Assembly (NCBI RefSeq): GCF_921293095.1
Contig: NC_060249.1
Coordinates: forward strand, 80,487,907 to 80,551,906
Source of the DNA: Ischnura elegans
Lineage: Eukaryota > Arthropoda > Insecta > Odonata > Coenagrionidae
Direction of reading: 5' to 3'
Length of the DNA: 64,000 bases
In this document: one piece after another, positions 12,667 through 34,633 of the stretch
How the letters are laid out: each line of letters starts with the position of its first letter
Position numbering within the stretch: position 1 is the stretch's first letter
Notes under the pieces: model-generated
The model's input: the letters and a program-made list of their open reading frames with translations, nothing else
Database searches by the model: none
What the model was told of the DNA's origin: nothing
Made by a program: the position numbers and the translations under genes

Positions 12667-12890
12667 CTTTGCAATTTAAGCTCATGTGGCAACAAGTAAG
12701 TAGGACAAGGACGGACAGCGACTAAAAAGTCCTCGACTTTAGGAAGTTTCAGCTTTATTGTTATCATTAAGCATGAAAGTTCTTGTCTCCCGCACTCACA
12801 AGCTCGCCTGCGATCACGTGCATTTAATTTTTTTTGACAATTTCGAGATTTCATTGTTGAATTCTGCGCTACCTGCATGGAAACAATGTC
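12667..12890 (-). other. Probable 5' non-coding exon of the galectin gene with an upstream ORF
   Basis: The minus strand has an ATG at 12878 opening 71 codons, and a consensus splice donor (aaag|gtaata) after 12667. Spliced to the acceptor at 12425, this frame is not the galectin frame and runs about 30 more codons before a stop, overlapping the galectin ATG at 12381. It is therefore read as 5' UTR carrying an overlapping upstream ORF. Its 5' limit is a guess. It resembles no protein family I recognise. Confidence 0.4.
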
Positions 12891-12970
12891 AACTACGTAG
12901 TGTCAGTCAGCCATGTTGACATAGTGCCGTTATGTTCTTGCGAGGTTAAGGTTTCCCGAAAATAATCAGA
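12880..12970. promoter_or_regulatory. Putative bidirectional promoter between galectin and CCDC85
   Basis: The probable 5' exon of galectin (minus strand) and the probable 5' exon of CCDC85 (plus strand, donor at 12970) lie within about 100 bp of each other in head-to-head orientation. The interval is less AT-rich than the introns. No TATA box is evident. The placement is inferred from splice sites only; transcription starts are not visible in sequence. Confidence 0.4.
12930..12970 (+). other. Probable 5' non-coding exon end of CCDC85
   Basis: A consensus donor (atcaga|gtaagt) sits after 12970. A matching acceptor with a strong pyrimidine tract (tatatattttttcag) ends at 13415, 86 bp before the start codon. 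This makes a 5' UTR intron of about 445 bp likely. The exon start is unknown. Confidence 0.45.
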
Positions 12971-13501
12971 GTAAGTTGTTCTTGGTTATCTTGAATAGGC
13001 GATGCTAGATTGTGATGCGTAAGAATTTTCCTCATAATTAATAATATTCTTAGAGTTTTTTATGGTGAGTCATTGCATTTCATTCATTATTTTAAGTTGA
13101 CCTACATTGACCTATTTCTTACATAGGAAGATGTTTCCCATTGTTTTTCTATATTAAGTATGGGTGTTACTTAAATTAGGCGTTAATTCATTTAAAATGT
13201 CTCTCTGAAGTACTTTTCCGCTTAGCCAGTTCTAGCACTTACTACTTGTCAAGTCAAATACTTAGATGAGCGATTTGCATGAATGGAATGTGACTGACTT
13301 CGAGGTTAATGGATTAACCTTTCATCCATTTTCTAATCCGATTTATTCTCTTTGTCCTTAAAGTACTTTAGCGGTATGCTAATTTTTTATCGTACAATTA
13401 TATATATTTTTTCAGCTGATTCCATTTGCCAAATAATCTTTGGGGCACCAGAGATGTTGTTAACATGTGAAGGGATCTCGTCATCAATTAATTAACTAGC
13501 T

Positions 13502-23806
<10,305 letters not shown>

Positions 23807-25610
23807 TTTAGCTGTAGGTTACACTTACAACATTCCTCTTGCATTTAATAACTAAGGGATTATAAAGTTTCATTTATTTCATCTATGGACATTAGCAGTG
23901 AGTTACCCTAAGTTATTGTTTTTCATTCATCACATTCTGTAATTTTCTCTATTACCAAATATGTATTTTATTCATCCTTAGCTATTTTATAATGTATATC
24001 TTTTGTTTTTAGCTGTGAAATACACTGTTGTTGTGCCTAGTTTTGTAATATCTTTAAATTTATTCATAATTTAATTGATATTCTTCATACTCTCTATTGT
24101 ATATTTTGTTGCTTAATTTTAAAGTATATATTCCTGGAATCATGTTTGTGGGTTGATATTATACACAATTGTAAATGTATTTTTGATATGTACAACTTTA
24201 ATTTTGTAAATATTTGTATTTGTAAAATATTTTTAATGTTTTACTTAACTTTTGATATAGAATATATTTTATCAAATGATGTTGGCCTGTTTATTTTCCG
24301 TTAACCCTTTAATGTTCCCAACTGCCTTTTGGAAGACATTCCATGTTATTAGAAAAATGTTACATTTTAGCAAGTTTCATGTAAATATTGTGAAAAATCA
24401 AGTTATTCCCTTCAAATTCATAGATACGTAATGAAACTAATTTTCAAGTTCTTTTTATTATCAAGAATCACTGACTTAGTCTTATAATTTTCTACTGCAG
24501 TTATCAGATAGCTAGATAATTCATGATTAATGCAGTTATTTTTCAACTTTCCCAATGCATTCCTGGTAGCATAGGTGTCGGGTATCGATTTTCTTATAAA
24601 CTATATATATTCCTATTAATAGCCTTGGAAAACCTGATTTATATTAATATTTATAGTTAAAAACATCTTTAAAGACAGTAGGCACTTCATCCAAAGACTT
24701 TTTCTTGCAAAAATATTCGTATGTACATGCTTTTGAAATTCTCCTTTAGTGCTGGTGGGCTAACATCTAGGAAAAAATGCATGCTATCTCAGGGGTTTGT
24801 AATCCATTGCTGGCAGTAGATGAATTTTCAAACCCGTCTGAGAACAATTCTTGTGTCACCTAGGGTCTTTTGTTGCTAATGACAAGCAAATACTACTTTG
24901 AAAACCCTTTCATTGCTTGTGGAGTTAGTGAATGATAAATCATAACTGGCTTTAATTTGAAGTCCCCTGATGCATTACCACCAAGCAGCTACTGGAAACA
25001 GTCTTTAAATGCCTATAAATCTGACCCAGGTTTTTCTCCCATGAAAATGAATGAACAAGATGGCATTCTATTCCAAAAAATCCCATTTCATCACACTAAA
25101 ACATTAAATAAATAGTAAAAGGGGAAAGGAGCCACTCTCAATCACAACTTGGAGTTCATCAGAAAATATTGCGGCCACTAGTCGCAACTGTGTTACCAGC
25201 AATTTTGATTCTCCTGGGAAAAAATAAAAATGACAGTCAAGATAAGGAAGCTCTTTTGCTTGATGCTGAAGGATCTTTATTGATGAGAAGCCTTTTTTGG
25301 CAATTGATTTTTTATGAAAATTAAACAATAAATATTGTAAGGTTCATTGATATATTAAAAGAAGCACCTATGGTTGGTGGTTTATGAAACATAGGGTGTT
25401 TTTTTAAAAATATAGTGGTCCTTGGTGCAATTTTAAATATATTAGTGAATCTTACAATGTTAATTCTTTTATTCTTACCAAGTAAAGCCTGAAAATATCA
25501 GTTCCATTTTTATTTTCTCCATTTAAAAGGTAAGTACATATCAATGCAGAAAGCATAAGAGAATAGACAATGGGCATCTAAGCAACTTAGAATTAGCTAG
25601 TAGATAAGTG

Positions 25611-26268
25611 AATAGGGTGGTTTCCTATTATTTTTTTATTGCCTAAATCGAAAGATTATTACTCCTGGAGTACGTATTTCGCGCTTTTAGATTTTTAAAT
25701 GACGATATCTATTTTTCGCGATTAAATGAAAAGTGAAAAATTTCAAGCGCGCAAAAACGCGACGCGTAAATAGGAAAGTCCGTGCGACGCATTTCTGGTT
25801 CCCCCTCTCTCCTTGTGAAGTGACCTTGATCGAGACTCTGAGCGCTGATAGGACGCAGGGTGCTAGCGGATAGCTGAGTACCTTGCTGAATGGTAGCGCT
25901 TGGCTTAAAAAAGGTTTATTAATACCTTATCAAACGAAGAAAACTTTCCGACCTTAGCCAGTTTTAATAGGTGATTATTAAGACATATTTCCCTGAGCTC
26001 TGTGCCTCATGCATGCATTGGTAACCTCAGACGACGTATAACTCCTATCCTCTCGTGTAGAAACTAGGTCCCTGTGACGTCACGCGGAGTGGAATCGCAT
26101 GGGCGCCAATCTGGCCTTTTTCAAATGAGGATAAAATTTGACCCTTGCCATTCGTCTAAACCTGTATTTCAAAAACCAAATAATTTGTGTATTATGAATA
26201 CACTAATGGTGGGTAACGAATCGCAATCAATGCCTATCGTTTTCTTTGATGAAGGAAACTACCCTATT
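25611..26268. mobile_element. Non-autonomous inverted-repeat element, copy 2 (inverted)
   Basis: A 658-bp unit beginning aatagggtggtttcct and ending aggaaactaccctatt. It is collinear with the complement of 3082-3749, including cctaaatcgaaagattatta, the cctcatgcatgcattgg block and the gtgacgtcac block. It lies 22 kb from copy 1. Confidence 0.7.
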
Positions 26269-26527
26269 GCATTGAAATGGCTGCACTGCAAACGTATTTC
26301 ACCCTTCACGGATACATTAAAAAGTAGTTACTTCATTGATTAACTGCTGTGAAAATACCTTCAAATTTAGCCATCAACTTTACATTAAAGGCAAATAAAT
26401 ATGCGGCAACATCTTTTTGCTGAAATTAACACCAATATACTCAATTTTGAAATGAGAGGATCAAAGACTGCTGTAATACATCGATGCAGCAGTGGGAATA
26501 TTACCATTTATGAGAATACCTCCGAAT

Positions 26528-27002
26528 CAGTGGCGCAGCGAGGGGGTTTCGGGGGATAAACCCCTCTCCCCCCCAGAGCTCAGAGAAATTTTGAAGTTTA
26601 TTTATTTATTAATTTCCAAACCACCGATAACAGCTGTACACGGCCTTTTACATCGGGGCTATTAACATGTTAACAATTTAACGATCACAAACAACCATGC
26701 CCTGGGTAGGGGTACCTTATCCAGGCGGGACTCGAACCCGCGACCTCCTGTTTGGCAGGCGAGGACTTTACCTCGCCGCCACCGAGGCCGGCGAATCCAT
26801 TTCGCTTAATTGGATTAATAATATTAATATAATATCTCTCGGTAGGCTGCAAAACTTACTATTTTGAACCACTTATATGAAAAATTTTCTAGGGGAGGGC
26901 CCCCGCACCTCCCGATTACTCTGGCGGGTATTCCACACCCCCAGACACCCCAGTGTTTTGCCTCTAAAACCCTCCTAACCTTAATTCCTAGCTGCGCCCC
27001 TG
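26528..27002. mobile_element. hAT-type element with a nested SINE
   Basis: Ends CAGTGGCGCAGCGAGG and TAGCTGCGCCCCTG, with a perfect 8-bp duplication ctccgaat (26520-26527 and 27003-27010). Its outer parts match the complement of the 8454-9106 element without the inner 363-bp insertion. It is interrupted at 26598-26792 by a tRNA-derived SINE, and the sequence on either side rejoins when compared with the other copy. Confidence 0.85.
26598..26792 (-). repeat. tRNA-derived SINE, nested
   Basis: On the minus strand a tRNA-like head (about 26792-26718) has a box A-like TGGCGGCGAGGT and a box B GGTTCGAGTCC. It is followed by a tRNA-unrelated body and an A-rich end (aaattaataaataaa on the minus strand). 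It is a short interspersed element, not a functional tRNA gene. Confidence 0.7.
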
Positions 27003-27069
27003 CTCCGAATACACTGCGCTACTCTCAGAGCCGGATTCGAAGACGCCGTCTTTAGAGCGTATTTAGGGC

Positions 27070-28260
27070 CCCAGGGACAAAAACCGGTGAGATTTGAGGG
27101 TTGTATCTCCACGGCGAGAAAAACATGTAACGAAGTATCCCTGCCTGTATGTTGCCCCGCTTGACTTCAGCTGTTGTAGTTGGCGGGTGACTACTCCCCC
27201 CATTCCACTATGCTGTGTTCTCGATTGGCTGGCGTGGTATCCAGCAGAGAGCGTGAGGAGTGCATTACGAGAAGCCAGTTGACAGTCAACAAGCCCGAAA
27301 GCTGCAGAAGGCGACGCAAAAAGGTAAACAAATTCTAATGATGCCATTTACGGGTATACCTCCGGACATAACATACGACACTGGTAGCTGGCTTCTGAAA
27401 TGCCTATTTTCGAGAAAATCTGACGTCCCAGAGGCAAGATTTGAGGCTTGTATCTCCACGGCGAGAATAACATATAAGGAGGTATCCCTGCAAGTTGCCC
27501 AAGTTAACTTGAGTTGTTGCTGCTGGCGACGAATACTCACCCTTCTTCCCAATGCGCACAGCGAAAAGAGGATAAGGGGACGGGGTGCATTACGACTACC
27601 CAGCCGTTCATGGGAGGTACGAGATAAGCTCGCCGTTCAATAGACAGTCAACAACCACGAAAGCTTTTGAAGGCGAGGAAAAACAGAAACAAATTCTAAT
27701 GAAACAATTTACGAGTATACCTTCGGACATAACGTACGACACTAACATAAGAAATGGCTTCGAAAATGCCCTTTTTAGAGCAAATCTGACGTCTCAGGGG
27801 CGAAAATCTGCAAGATTTAAGGCATGCACTTCTACGGCGAGAATAACATATAAAGAGGTATCCCTGTAAGTTGCCCAAGTTAACTTGATCTGTTGCTGCT
27901 GGCGACGAATACTCCCTTCTTCCCAATGCTCTGTTTGCCATTGTCTGACGTGGCGCGCAGCGAAAAGAGGGTAAAGGGAGGGGGTGCATTACGACTACGC
28001 AGCCGTTTAGGGGAGGTAAGCGATAAGCTCACCATTCAATGGATAGTGAACAACCACGAAAGCTGCAGCAGGCGATGAAGAACGCAAACAAATTCTATTG
28101 ATACCATTTACGAGAATACCTCCTGCCATAACATATGATACTAATAGACAGCTTTTAAAACGGTCCTTTTAGAGCAAATCTGACGTCCCAGTGGCAGATT
28201 TGAAGCTTGTATGTCAATTGTCCACGGTGAGAATAAAATACAAGGAGCATTACAGTTCAG
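27070..28260. repeat. Diverged tandem array, units of about 360-400 bp
   Basis: The block cggacataacatacgacac recurs at about 27363, 27725 and 28124, each followed by aaatctgacgtccca, a gcttgtatctccacggcgag block, tatccctgcaagttgccc and gttgctgctggcgacgaatac. A partial unit starts near 27090. Units differ by substitutions and indels. Open frames here are by-products of the repeat. Confidence 0.75.
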
Positions 28261-28982
28261 GGAACCTCTATGGCTTCTTAAGTAGGCCTCTTCTCGTACT
28301 TAGGGAAATCTAAAGTCATGCAGGAACTAGTCGAGACGACCTAATCGCATCGACTGCGAGATGAAAATGACAATGTGGTGATTTCCAAAGGTTCTAACCG
28401 TGATTTTTGGCAGAAATCTGATCCTCCAGTCGGCGACTAATCAGGAATCAGGTTTGATTAATTCGCAATTGGATAACAGCTATTGATCACCATCATTACC
28501 TGGTTTGCCATTTGCAAGCCCAAAAACGCATAGTTGAACTTCCTCTTCAAATGAATGCCTTAAATATAAGCATGGCTACAGTTAAATCTATTAAAAGGAT
28601 ATACTGAAGAAATATTTAGTGATTTCCCGGCAAATGGATTGCATGAAGACTTCTCGGGATTGCCCCTGAGCATTGAACTCTTCACTCTGTAAATGTACTA
28701 TTATTAAAAGGTGTGTGTTTCCTTTTGTTCTACCATGGGTATTAATTAGTTGCCCAAGTAATCCCGAAATCAGCTGATTTGGAGGAGATTTTGGAGTTGG
28801 TTGGGAAAGAAACCATGACACTGAGACTAAAAAGATAAAAGAAACGAAGAAAATGGTCCAGGTATGCAATAAACGCTGCATTTGCAAAGACATTAAAGTT
28901 AGATTTGGGTAAATACCGTTAGATCCCCGAACATCAGGCTCCCATGATATCACTTCCAACAAAATGATATGTGCAATCAGGG

Positions 28983-29070
28983 GCGGCCTGGGGTGCTTGG
29001 GGGGCCCTCTCTTGTGTTTCATGATGGGGACCTTCGGGAAATTCGGGGGTCCTCCCCCGGAAAATTTTAG
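28983..29070. mobile_element. hAT-like end fragment
   Basis: Starts caggggcggcctggggtg and is rich in G/C runs, resembling the left ends of hAT-type copies here and the sequence at 52131. No opposite end or duplication was identified. Confidence 0.35.
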
Positions 29071-30691
29071 GAAAAGTTGGAAATGTCGATTTGTTTAACG
29101 CTGACGAGACGCCAAAAAAGGGACAAGATGTCTCACTACGCTTTCTTTTTTACCTTCTACCATCTACCGATTTATATTATCAAAGATGAGCGCCTTCCTA
29201 GTAGCACACGCAGGATGAATTTTTCTGTATTCGGGACGTGGGAGGGGAAGAGGCGAGTGGGGAGGGGACGGGAGCAGCCTGCCGCTCTTCTATCCACGAC
29301 GCTGCGTGGGCGTTGGAATACTTTCTTCGCGGACGCGCGCTGAAATTTGGCATTTTGTAGCTTAAAGGAGGCAGATACGTCAAAATTCTCGAAAGTTTTT
29401 CCCTAAGAGAACAGTAACTCGGCAAAATCTATATGGAATGACCATAAAATATTAAATTTTCCGATATTTTACCTCCCTCCCATAAATGGCGTTTGAGCGA
29501 TGGTCAGGGGTTCACCTAAAGGTTTCATTTTTTTCAGGCCTTATTTTTGATCAGTCCCACAACTTTTTTTCATTGGGCCAGATGGATTTGAAAAAATCGA
29601 TTTTTCCGATCCGCTCTCATGGGTAACCTACCTACCTCAAATAGTGAAATTTACTTGAATACACACATCAGCAGGAAGCGTCGTTAAATACCAGGCAAAA
29701 TATAAGGCATCAATCGATAAATATTTGTAGTAGATCAAAATATAACTGAATGTTGTAGCGAGAGGAGGCACGGGGATCAAACTCGGGCCCAAAACGTTTA
29801 TGCGATACGGTTTTAAATGTGAACAATATCCAAATTAACCACCCTCCACCCTAAAATATAACTCCACACTAAATAAATATCCTTCAAAGATTGTTTTGGT
29901 TACGGAATCAAGAACATAAATTATGCAAATACAATATATAGCAAATGGTTGACTACCAACCAATGTTTATTTTTCCTTACACCTTCGATTATGTTTACGG
30001 AAGGCATGTTAGAGAGCCAAAATTGGTCCCAACATCAAAATCGAAGAGAACAATTAAAAAGGGTCATTGATGTATTTGATGGTAAAGACAGCTGAAAACA
30101 AGAGCTGGACAGAGGCTAAAGAAGTATAAGCAGATGGACCTCTTTAACCCCTTTAAACATTTTAAAATACCTTATGAATAACAACCTGAGCCCTCAACAT
30201 TTCAAGCCTTTGCCAATAATACACAATAATTCTTGGCCACTGCACTTTTTAGTCGGAAAACTTCATTTTCATTGCCAAGCATCGTGCTTCTCAGCTCGTA
30301 CAAGGTATGCAACACTGCTACACTACTGAAAATTTTGTTGCATAATACCCAGGATACAAAATCATTTTAAATTTCCCAGATAATCAATATTTATTGAGAG
30401 AAACAATATGAAAAAAGCAGGTGGCAAAAAACATACATTCCCCTCAAACTGATAAAGTCTACATCAAATTACATGAGTAATCAGATCATATTTGTGGTTA
30501 GTAAAAAATAGAATTATGTCTTCATTAATTTGATAAATTAAATAAACCATTATAATTAGTAAATTTAATTTAATGAACATAAATTCTATTTGGCGAACAA
30601 GATTGCTTCGTTAGCTGTAAATTTACACCATCTCATTATTTGGATGCTGAAAAGACCCTCTAACTTATTGATATGTGATTGTCATTTCAGG

Positions 30692-31148
30692 CGGGGCCAG
30701 ATTTACCCAAAGTTACGCTATAGACACCTCTCCATTGAGTGCCCCTCCTCACTCGAGGCCCCCCCTCCCCGATTTTTATAATGAGGTATAGCCACTCCCA
30801 TGAGGTAAGGTTCGGAAAAAAAGGAATAAACAGATATATGGCTGACAGCATAAGTTTATGCTTGAATTTTTATGCAGGGAAAACATACACGATTCAATTA
30901 AAGAAAAACAGCTTGGAGTAAAACTTGATGAAAACAGTTTAACTTTCATACAACTCAAACCTTTTATGAATACCCTTTTCAAAAGTTATGTCTAGCCTTA
31001 ATTCATACAACAAAAAAGAAGAGTAACTTCAAAAACAAAAACATTATGTACTGCTGTAACTGAATGAACAGCTGCCCTTGAATGTGACCTTTGGACTACG
31101 ACACCCCTAGGCATATGCCTATTTTGCCTTACGGTAAATCCGGCCCTG
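30692..31148. mobile_element. hAT-type non-autonomous element
   Basis: A 457-bp unit with ends CGGGGCCAGATTTACC and GGTAAATCCGGCCCTG, inverted repeats differing at two positions. It is flanked by a perfect 8-bp duplication atttcagg (30684-30691, 31149-31156). No transposase. Confidence 0.8.
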
Positions 31149-33319
31149 ATTTCAGGCTGCTAAAGGTTAAATAGGTAGCAGATAACACACACATGTAAGG
31201 AGTGTGCTCTTCCTTTTTGTACTTAAAAGTTGGATTGGAACATGTATATATTTCAAGGCAAGTTACAATTTTGTTTCATTTCTTAAAAACATCAAATTAA
31301 AAATAAAGTGTGATAAATGTTCAATAAGTTAATGCATAATTAAAATGAACTTCTTTATTGCACATAAGAGTCAGATTTGGTAATATTTACAGTTTTAACA
31401 TGTGCCAGTCATTAAAGTACATCTTTCTGTAATGCTTTGAACTTGAAGGCCTGCAGATTATGAAGTTGAGTATTGATTTTTAGAGAAAGAAACTACAAAA
31501 GTTTTTAATGAAATACCTGCAGGGTGAAAATAAAGGACTGTAATTGTTTTCTTTATAATTTGACAATTTTTCCAAGCCCAACGATGTTAATTACATATCT
31601 CTAAGTAAATACATTGATTTACATAAATATTACACCCATCTGTGATTGCATTGCAAATAACATTCAGTACTAGCATGTGCAAGTACCTGCAAACAAAAGT
31701 CAACCATAATCATTCATACTAACAGTCAATCAAGAGTTTTATGCCCTGAAATAATTAAGGTTAAAACGTATCATTCATAAATTAAAGCTATTTACTAGAT
31801 ATACTACAAACCATAAAATTTTTCTTTGAAAATTCTTCACTTAAACATACTGTAGAAATGAAAGAGCTTGCACTTTGATTGGAAATTGGCTTCAACAGTA
31901 ACTGAAACTCCATTATTTTCTCATAAAAAAATGAAATTATTTAAATTTTGGCATTGACAAAAACAAAAATATATCCAGAGACTTTCTTTTGAAGTTAGTT
32001 TAAATAATGCATTAGATTTAGCACATGAGATTTAGGGACAATGGAGAAAGATAACTCAAGAAATTATTTTGATTAATAGAATATGAAACACTTTTTTCAA
32101 AAATCATTATCATCTATACCTTTTTGCTGATTCAGAAATATGTTTGCACCCTAGTTTACCTATTGTAATACAGGTATTGTAGTCAAACCAACAAACTGAA
32201 ATTATAAGTATTCCACCCTTTTTACCAAAGGACCTTATTTCAGGATCATTGCTCAACTCTTTCATTTTTGGCTGCTTTGTAATGAGGTATGCAGCTCATC
32301 CATTATATTCAAAGTGTGATGCTATAAGAAGTCAAAGATCTCAACCAAAAATACAGGATAATATTACAATATAAAACTAAAGAAGATTTTGTATATTTGA
32401 AAAAAATACAATGTTATAAAAATCGTTCAACATTAAAACCTCCATAATAAACTTTCCAAATGCCTCTTCTTTGTTGCCAATCCTTTAGAACTCTTCTTTG
32501 TCTAAAAAAAATGAACTAACAGTCCGACCATACATATTTATATATCTAGTATATCAATTTCCTGAAGTTCTTTCAGCAGATAGCATTGGAAATACTTTGT
32601 ACATGAAAAGAAATGGCTGTACAAATTCTCAGGTATAATTCAAATATTACATCCTGAACAAAACAGTAGAATCCACGAATTGAGTTCCTAGATTTGATTT
32701 GTTCACACATTTAATGGAATAAAAGTTAGTGGATTTTCCCATCTGGTTCAATTCAAATTCAAGGAGTGAGTTGTGCTGCCCATAAAATGATCCAAATATT
32801 GAAGGGATTTTTATAAATGCTTGTGATTTCACATATGCCCCTCTAATACCCTTATATTTGTTAATATATTCCATATTTTTAAGTAAGTAGAGAAGATTTT
32901 TACAAAAGTGATTCTTTTTACATTCAATTCATAATTTGATTGAGGGGCATGACTTTTCTATTTCAAAAGCTATTTGAAGGATTTACCAAAACATAGTTCT
33001 CAGCCTAAAATTGTGGTAGCACAACTGTGAACTTAAAAAAAAATGTTGAGATAGGGGATCCATGCTTTCATGAAACCACAAGGAATGCTTTCTTCAGTGA
33101 GTCATTTCTTGAAACATTTCTCAGGATATACCACTTACTGCATAAACGTAGCTAGCATGAGATTCCTTGTATTTACTGAGCACCAGCTGAATGAAGCTAC
33201 CAGCGCCATCACTATCATCAACCAATTCTCACTTAAGCTGCCAACTGGAAGATGGATATGTCTGTCAAGAGATTACAACCCCTTTTAATCGGAGCAACTG
33301 AGCACACTTGGCACCGTTC

Positions 33320-34633
33320 TCACTTAGGTTGATTATTATAGTCCACATACACCCGGACAACCTCTCCAGAATATTTACGCTGGGAGGGCATGAAGTAAAA
33401 GTCGGGCTGCATTTCGCTCTGCTGCGAGTGAGGGCGATGTGGGAGGGGACCGTGGCGGTAGTGGGCCCGTGGTCCGCTCCTGTCCTGAGTGTGGTACGCC
33501 CCTCCGCCGCCCCCACCACCACCACCGTTGTGAGCTCCCCTGGGTAGGGAGTAGGTGGTGCGAACTTCCTGTGAGGGCAGGGTTGTCGCACCCCTTGGAA
33601 GGGCGTAGCCACCACCCCCAGCCCTCGGCAACCTCTGAAGGGAGCGAGAGTCACCGTAGTGAGGACCTCCACCATTGAGGGGAGGGAGGGGGGATGGTCG
33701 ACCCCCTGATGATGCTGTCGTGGTGGTACCGGTGGGAAGGGGTCCCTTCTCCTCACCCTCAAAGGCATCAAAAGCATAGTTTGTGTTGGCATTAGTTGAG
33801 TAATCCTTCCAAGCAGAGCTGGGGATGAGGTGCTCCTGGAAAGAAGTCAGATTCATTCCTAAAAGGATTGCTCTTTTTCATTTCATGGCAATCGTTTGAG
33901 CAAAAATTTTTTCAACCACCTTTTTTAATTCGGGCAGCAGATTAATAATCATTTGGGATCAAGATACAGGATTATATCAATTGGAATCATTCTATTTTAT
34001 GAGCATAACCAGTATAATTAAATTATAATAAATCACCAAAAAAATTAAATTATCATATTATTCCAATATATTTAAGTTTATGGAACAAACTGAGAACAAC
34101 CCTTACATTATGTGGTGATATCTCCATAATATTTAAGCAAATTAGTATTTAAACATTTGATGATCATATTTAATTGATGGAAAACATATTTCCCAACCAT
34201 TGATTCCTAATTTAATATCTTCTACCTGTAATTATTTTAGATTAATTCAATGAATGATAAGGCTCCTATAAGAGTATTGCCATACTTTTAAAATTTTGGT
34301 CAATTATCATTAATTTTTTTCATTCATATACTCAGAATAATAGACAACATATCAGTTACACAATTCCATGTTCCATTCAGTACCTATACAGTAACATAGT
34401 GCAAAACAGCAATATCTTAATTTTGAGCCAGCCTATTTCCTTCAGTAGGTACTTTCTCACCTTAGTATTAGGAGCAGATCCTCTTGAAGTTCTGTATATC
34501 GTGCATCCTGCCTGCAGAAGTGCAATAAAAACTAAAGCAGCTATACAACCAATGACTATATACAACTTTGTTGAGGAAAGAATGGTATCAGATCCTCCTT
34601 CACTTGATTCCCCATCCACAGGACCTGACGTCA
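33320..34633 (-). CDS. Transmembrane exon and terminal cytoplasmic exon
   Basis: Exon 34633-34461 has an acidic juxtamembrane segment and a hydrophobic helix, [20 protein letters not shown], followed by basic residues, so the C-terminus is cytoplasmic. Exon 33835-33320 codes for 171 residues of low-complexity tail, with a run of nine or so Gly near 33510-33535 and many Arg/Pro, ending [12 protein letters not shown]. The tail has several Tyr in YSL, YAL and YVD contexts; a signalling or sorting function is only a possibility. Confidence 0.88.

Larger units (their letters stand above)
24300..33319. other. Intergenic repeat-rich stretch
   Basis: This lies between two convergently transcribed genes (CCDC85 and the DOMON protein gene). 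It holds the second 658-bp inverted-repeat element, a hAT element with a nested SINE, a tandem array, and another hAT element at 30692-31148. The DOMON gene 3' UTR should occupy its right end. I see no further gene. Confidence 0.7.

Noticed and set aside
27260-27989. Frames of 94-127 codons in the 27-28 kb region
   Set aside because: They fall in the tandem array, differ between units and show no domain.
33265-33792. 175-codon minus-strand frame overlapping the tail exon
   Set aside because: It is an alternative frame of the same exon. Only the frame ending at 33320 joins the transmembrane exon in phase.
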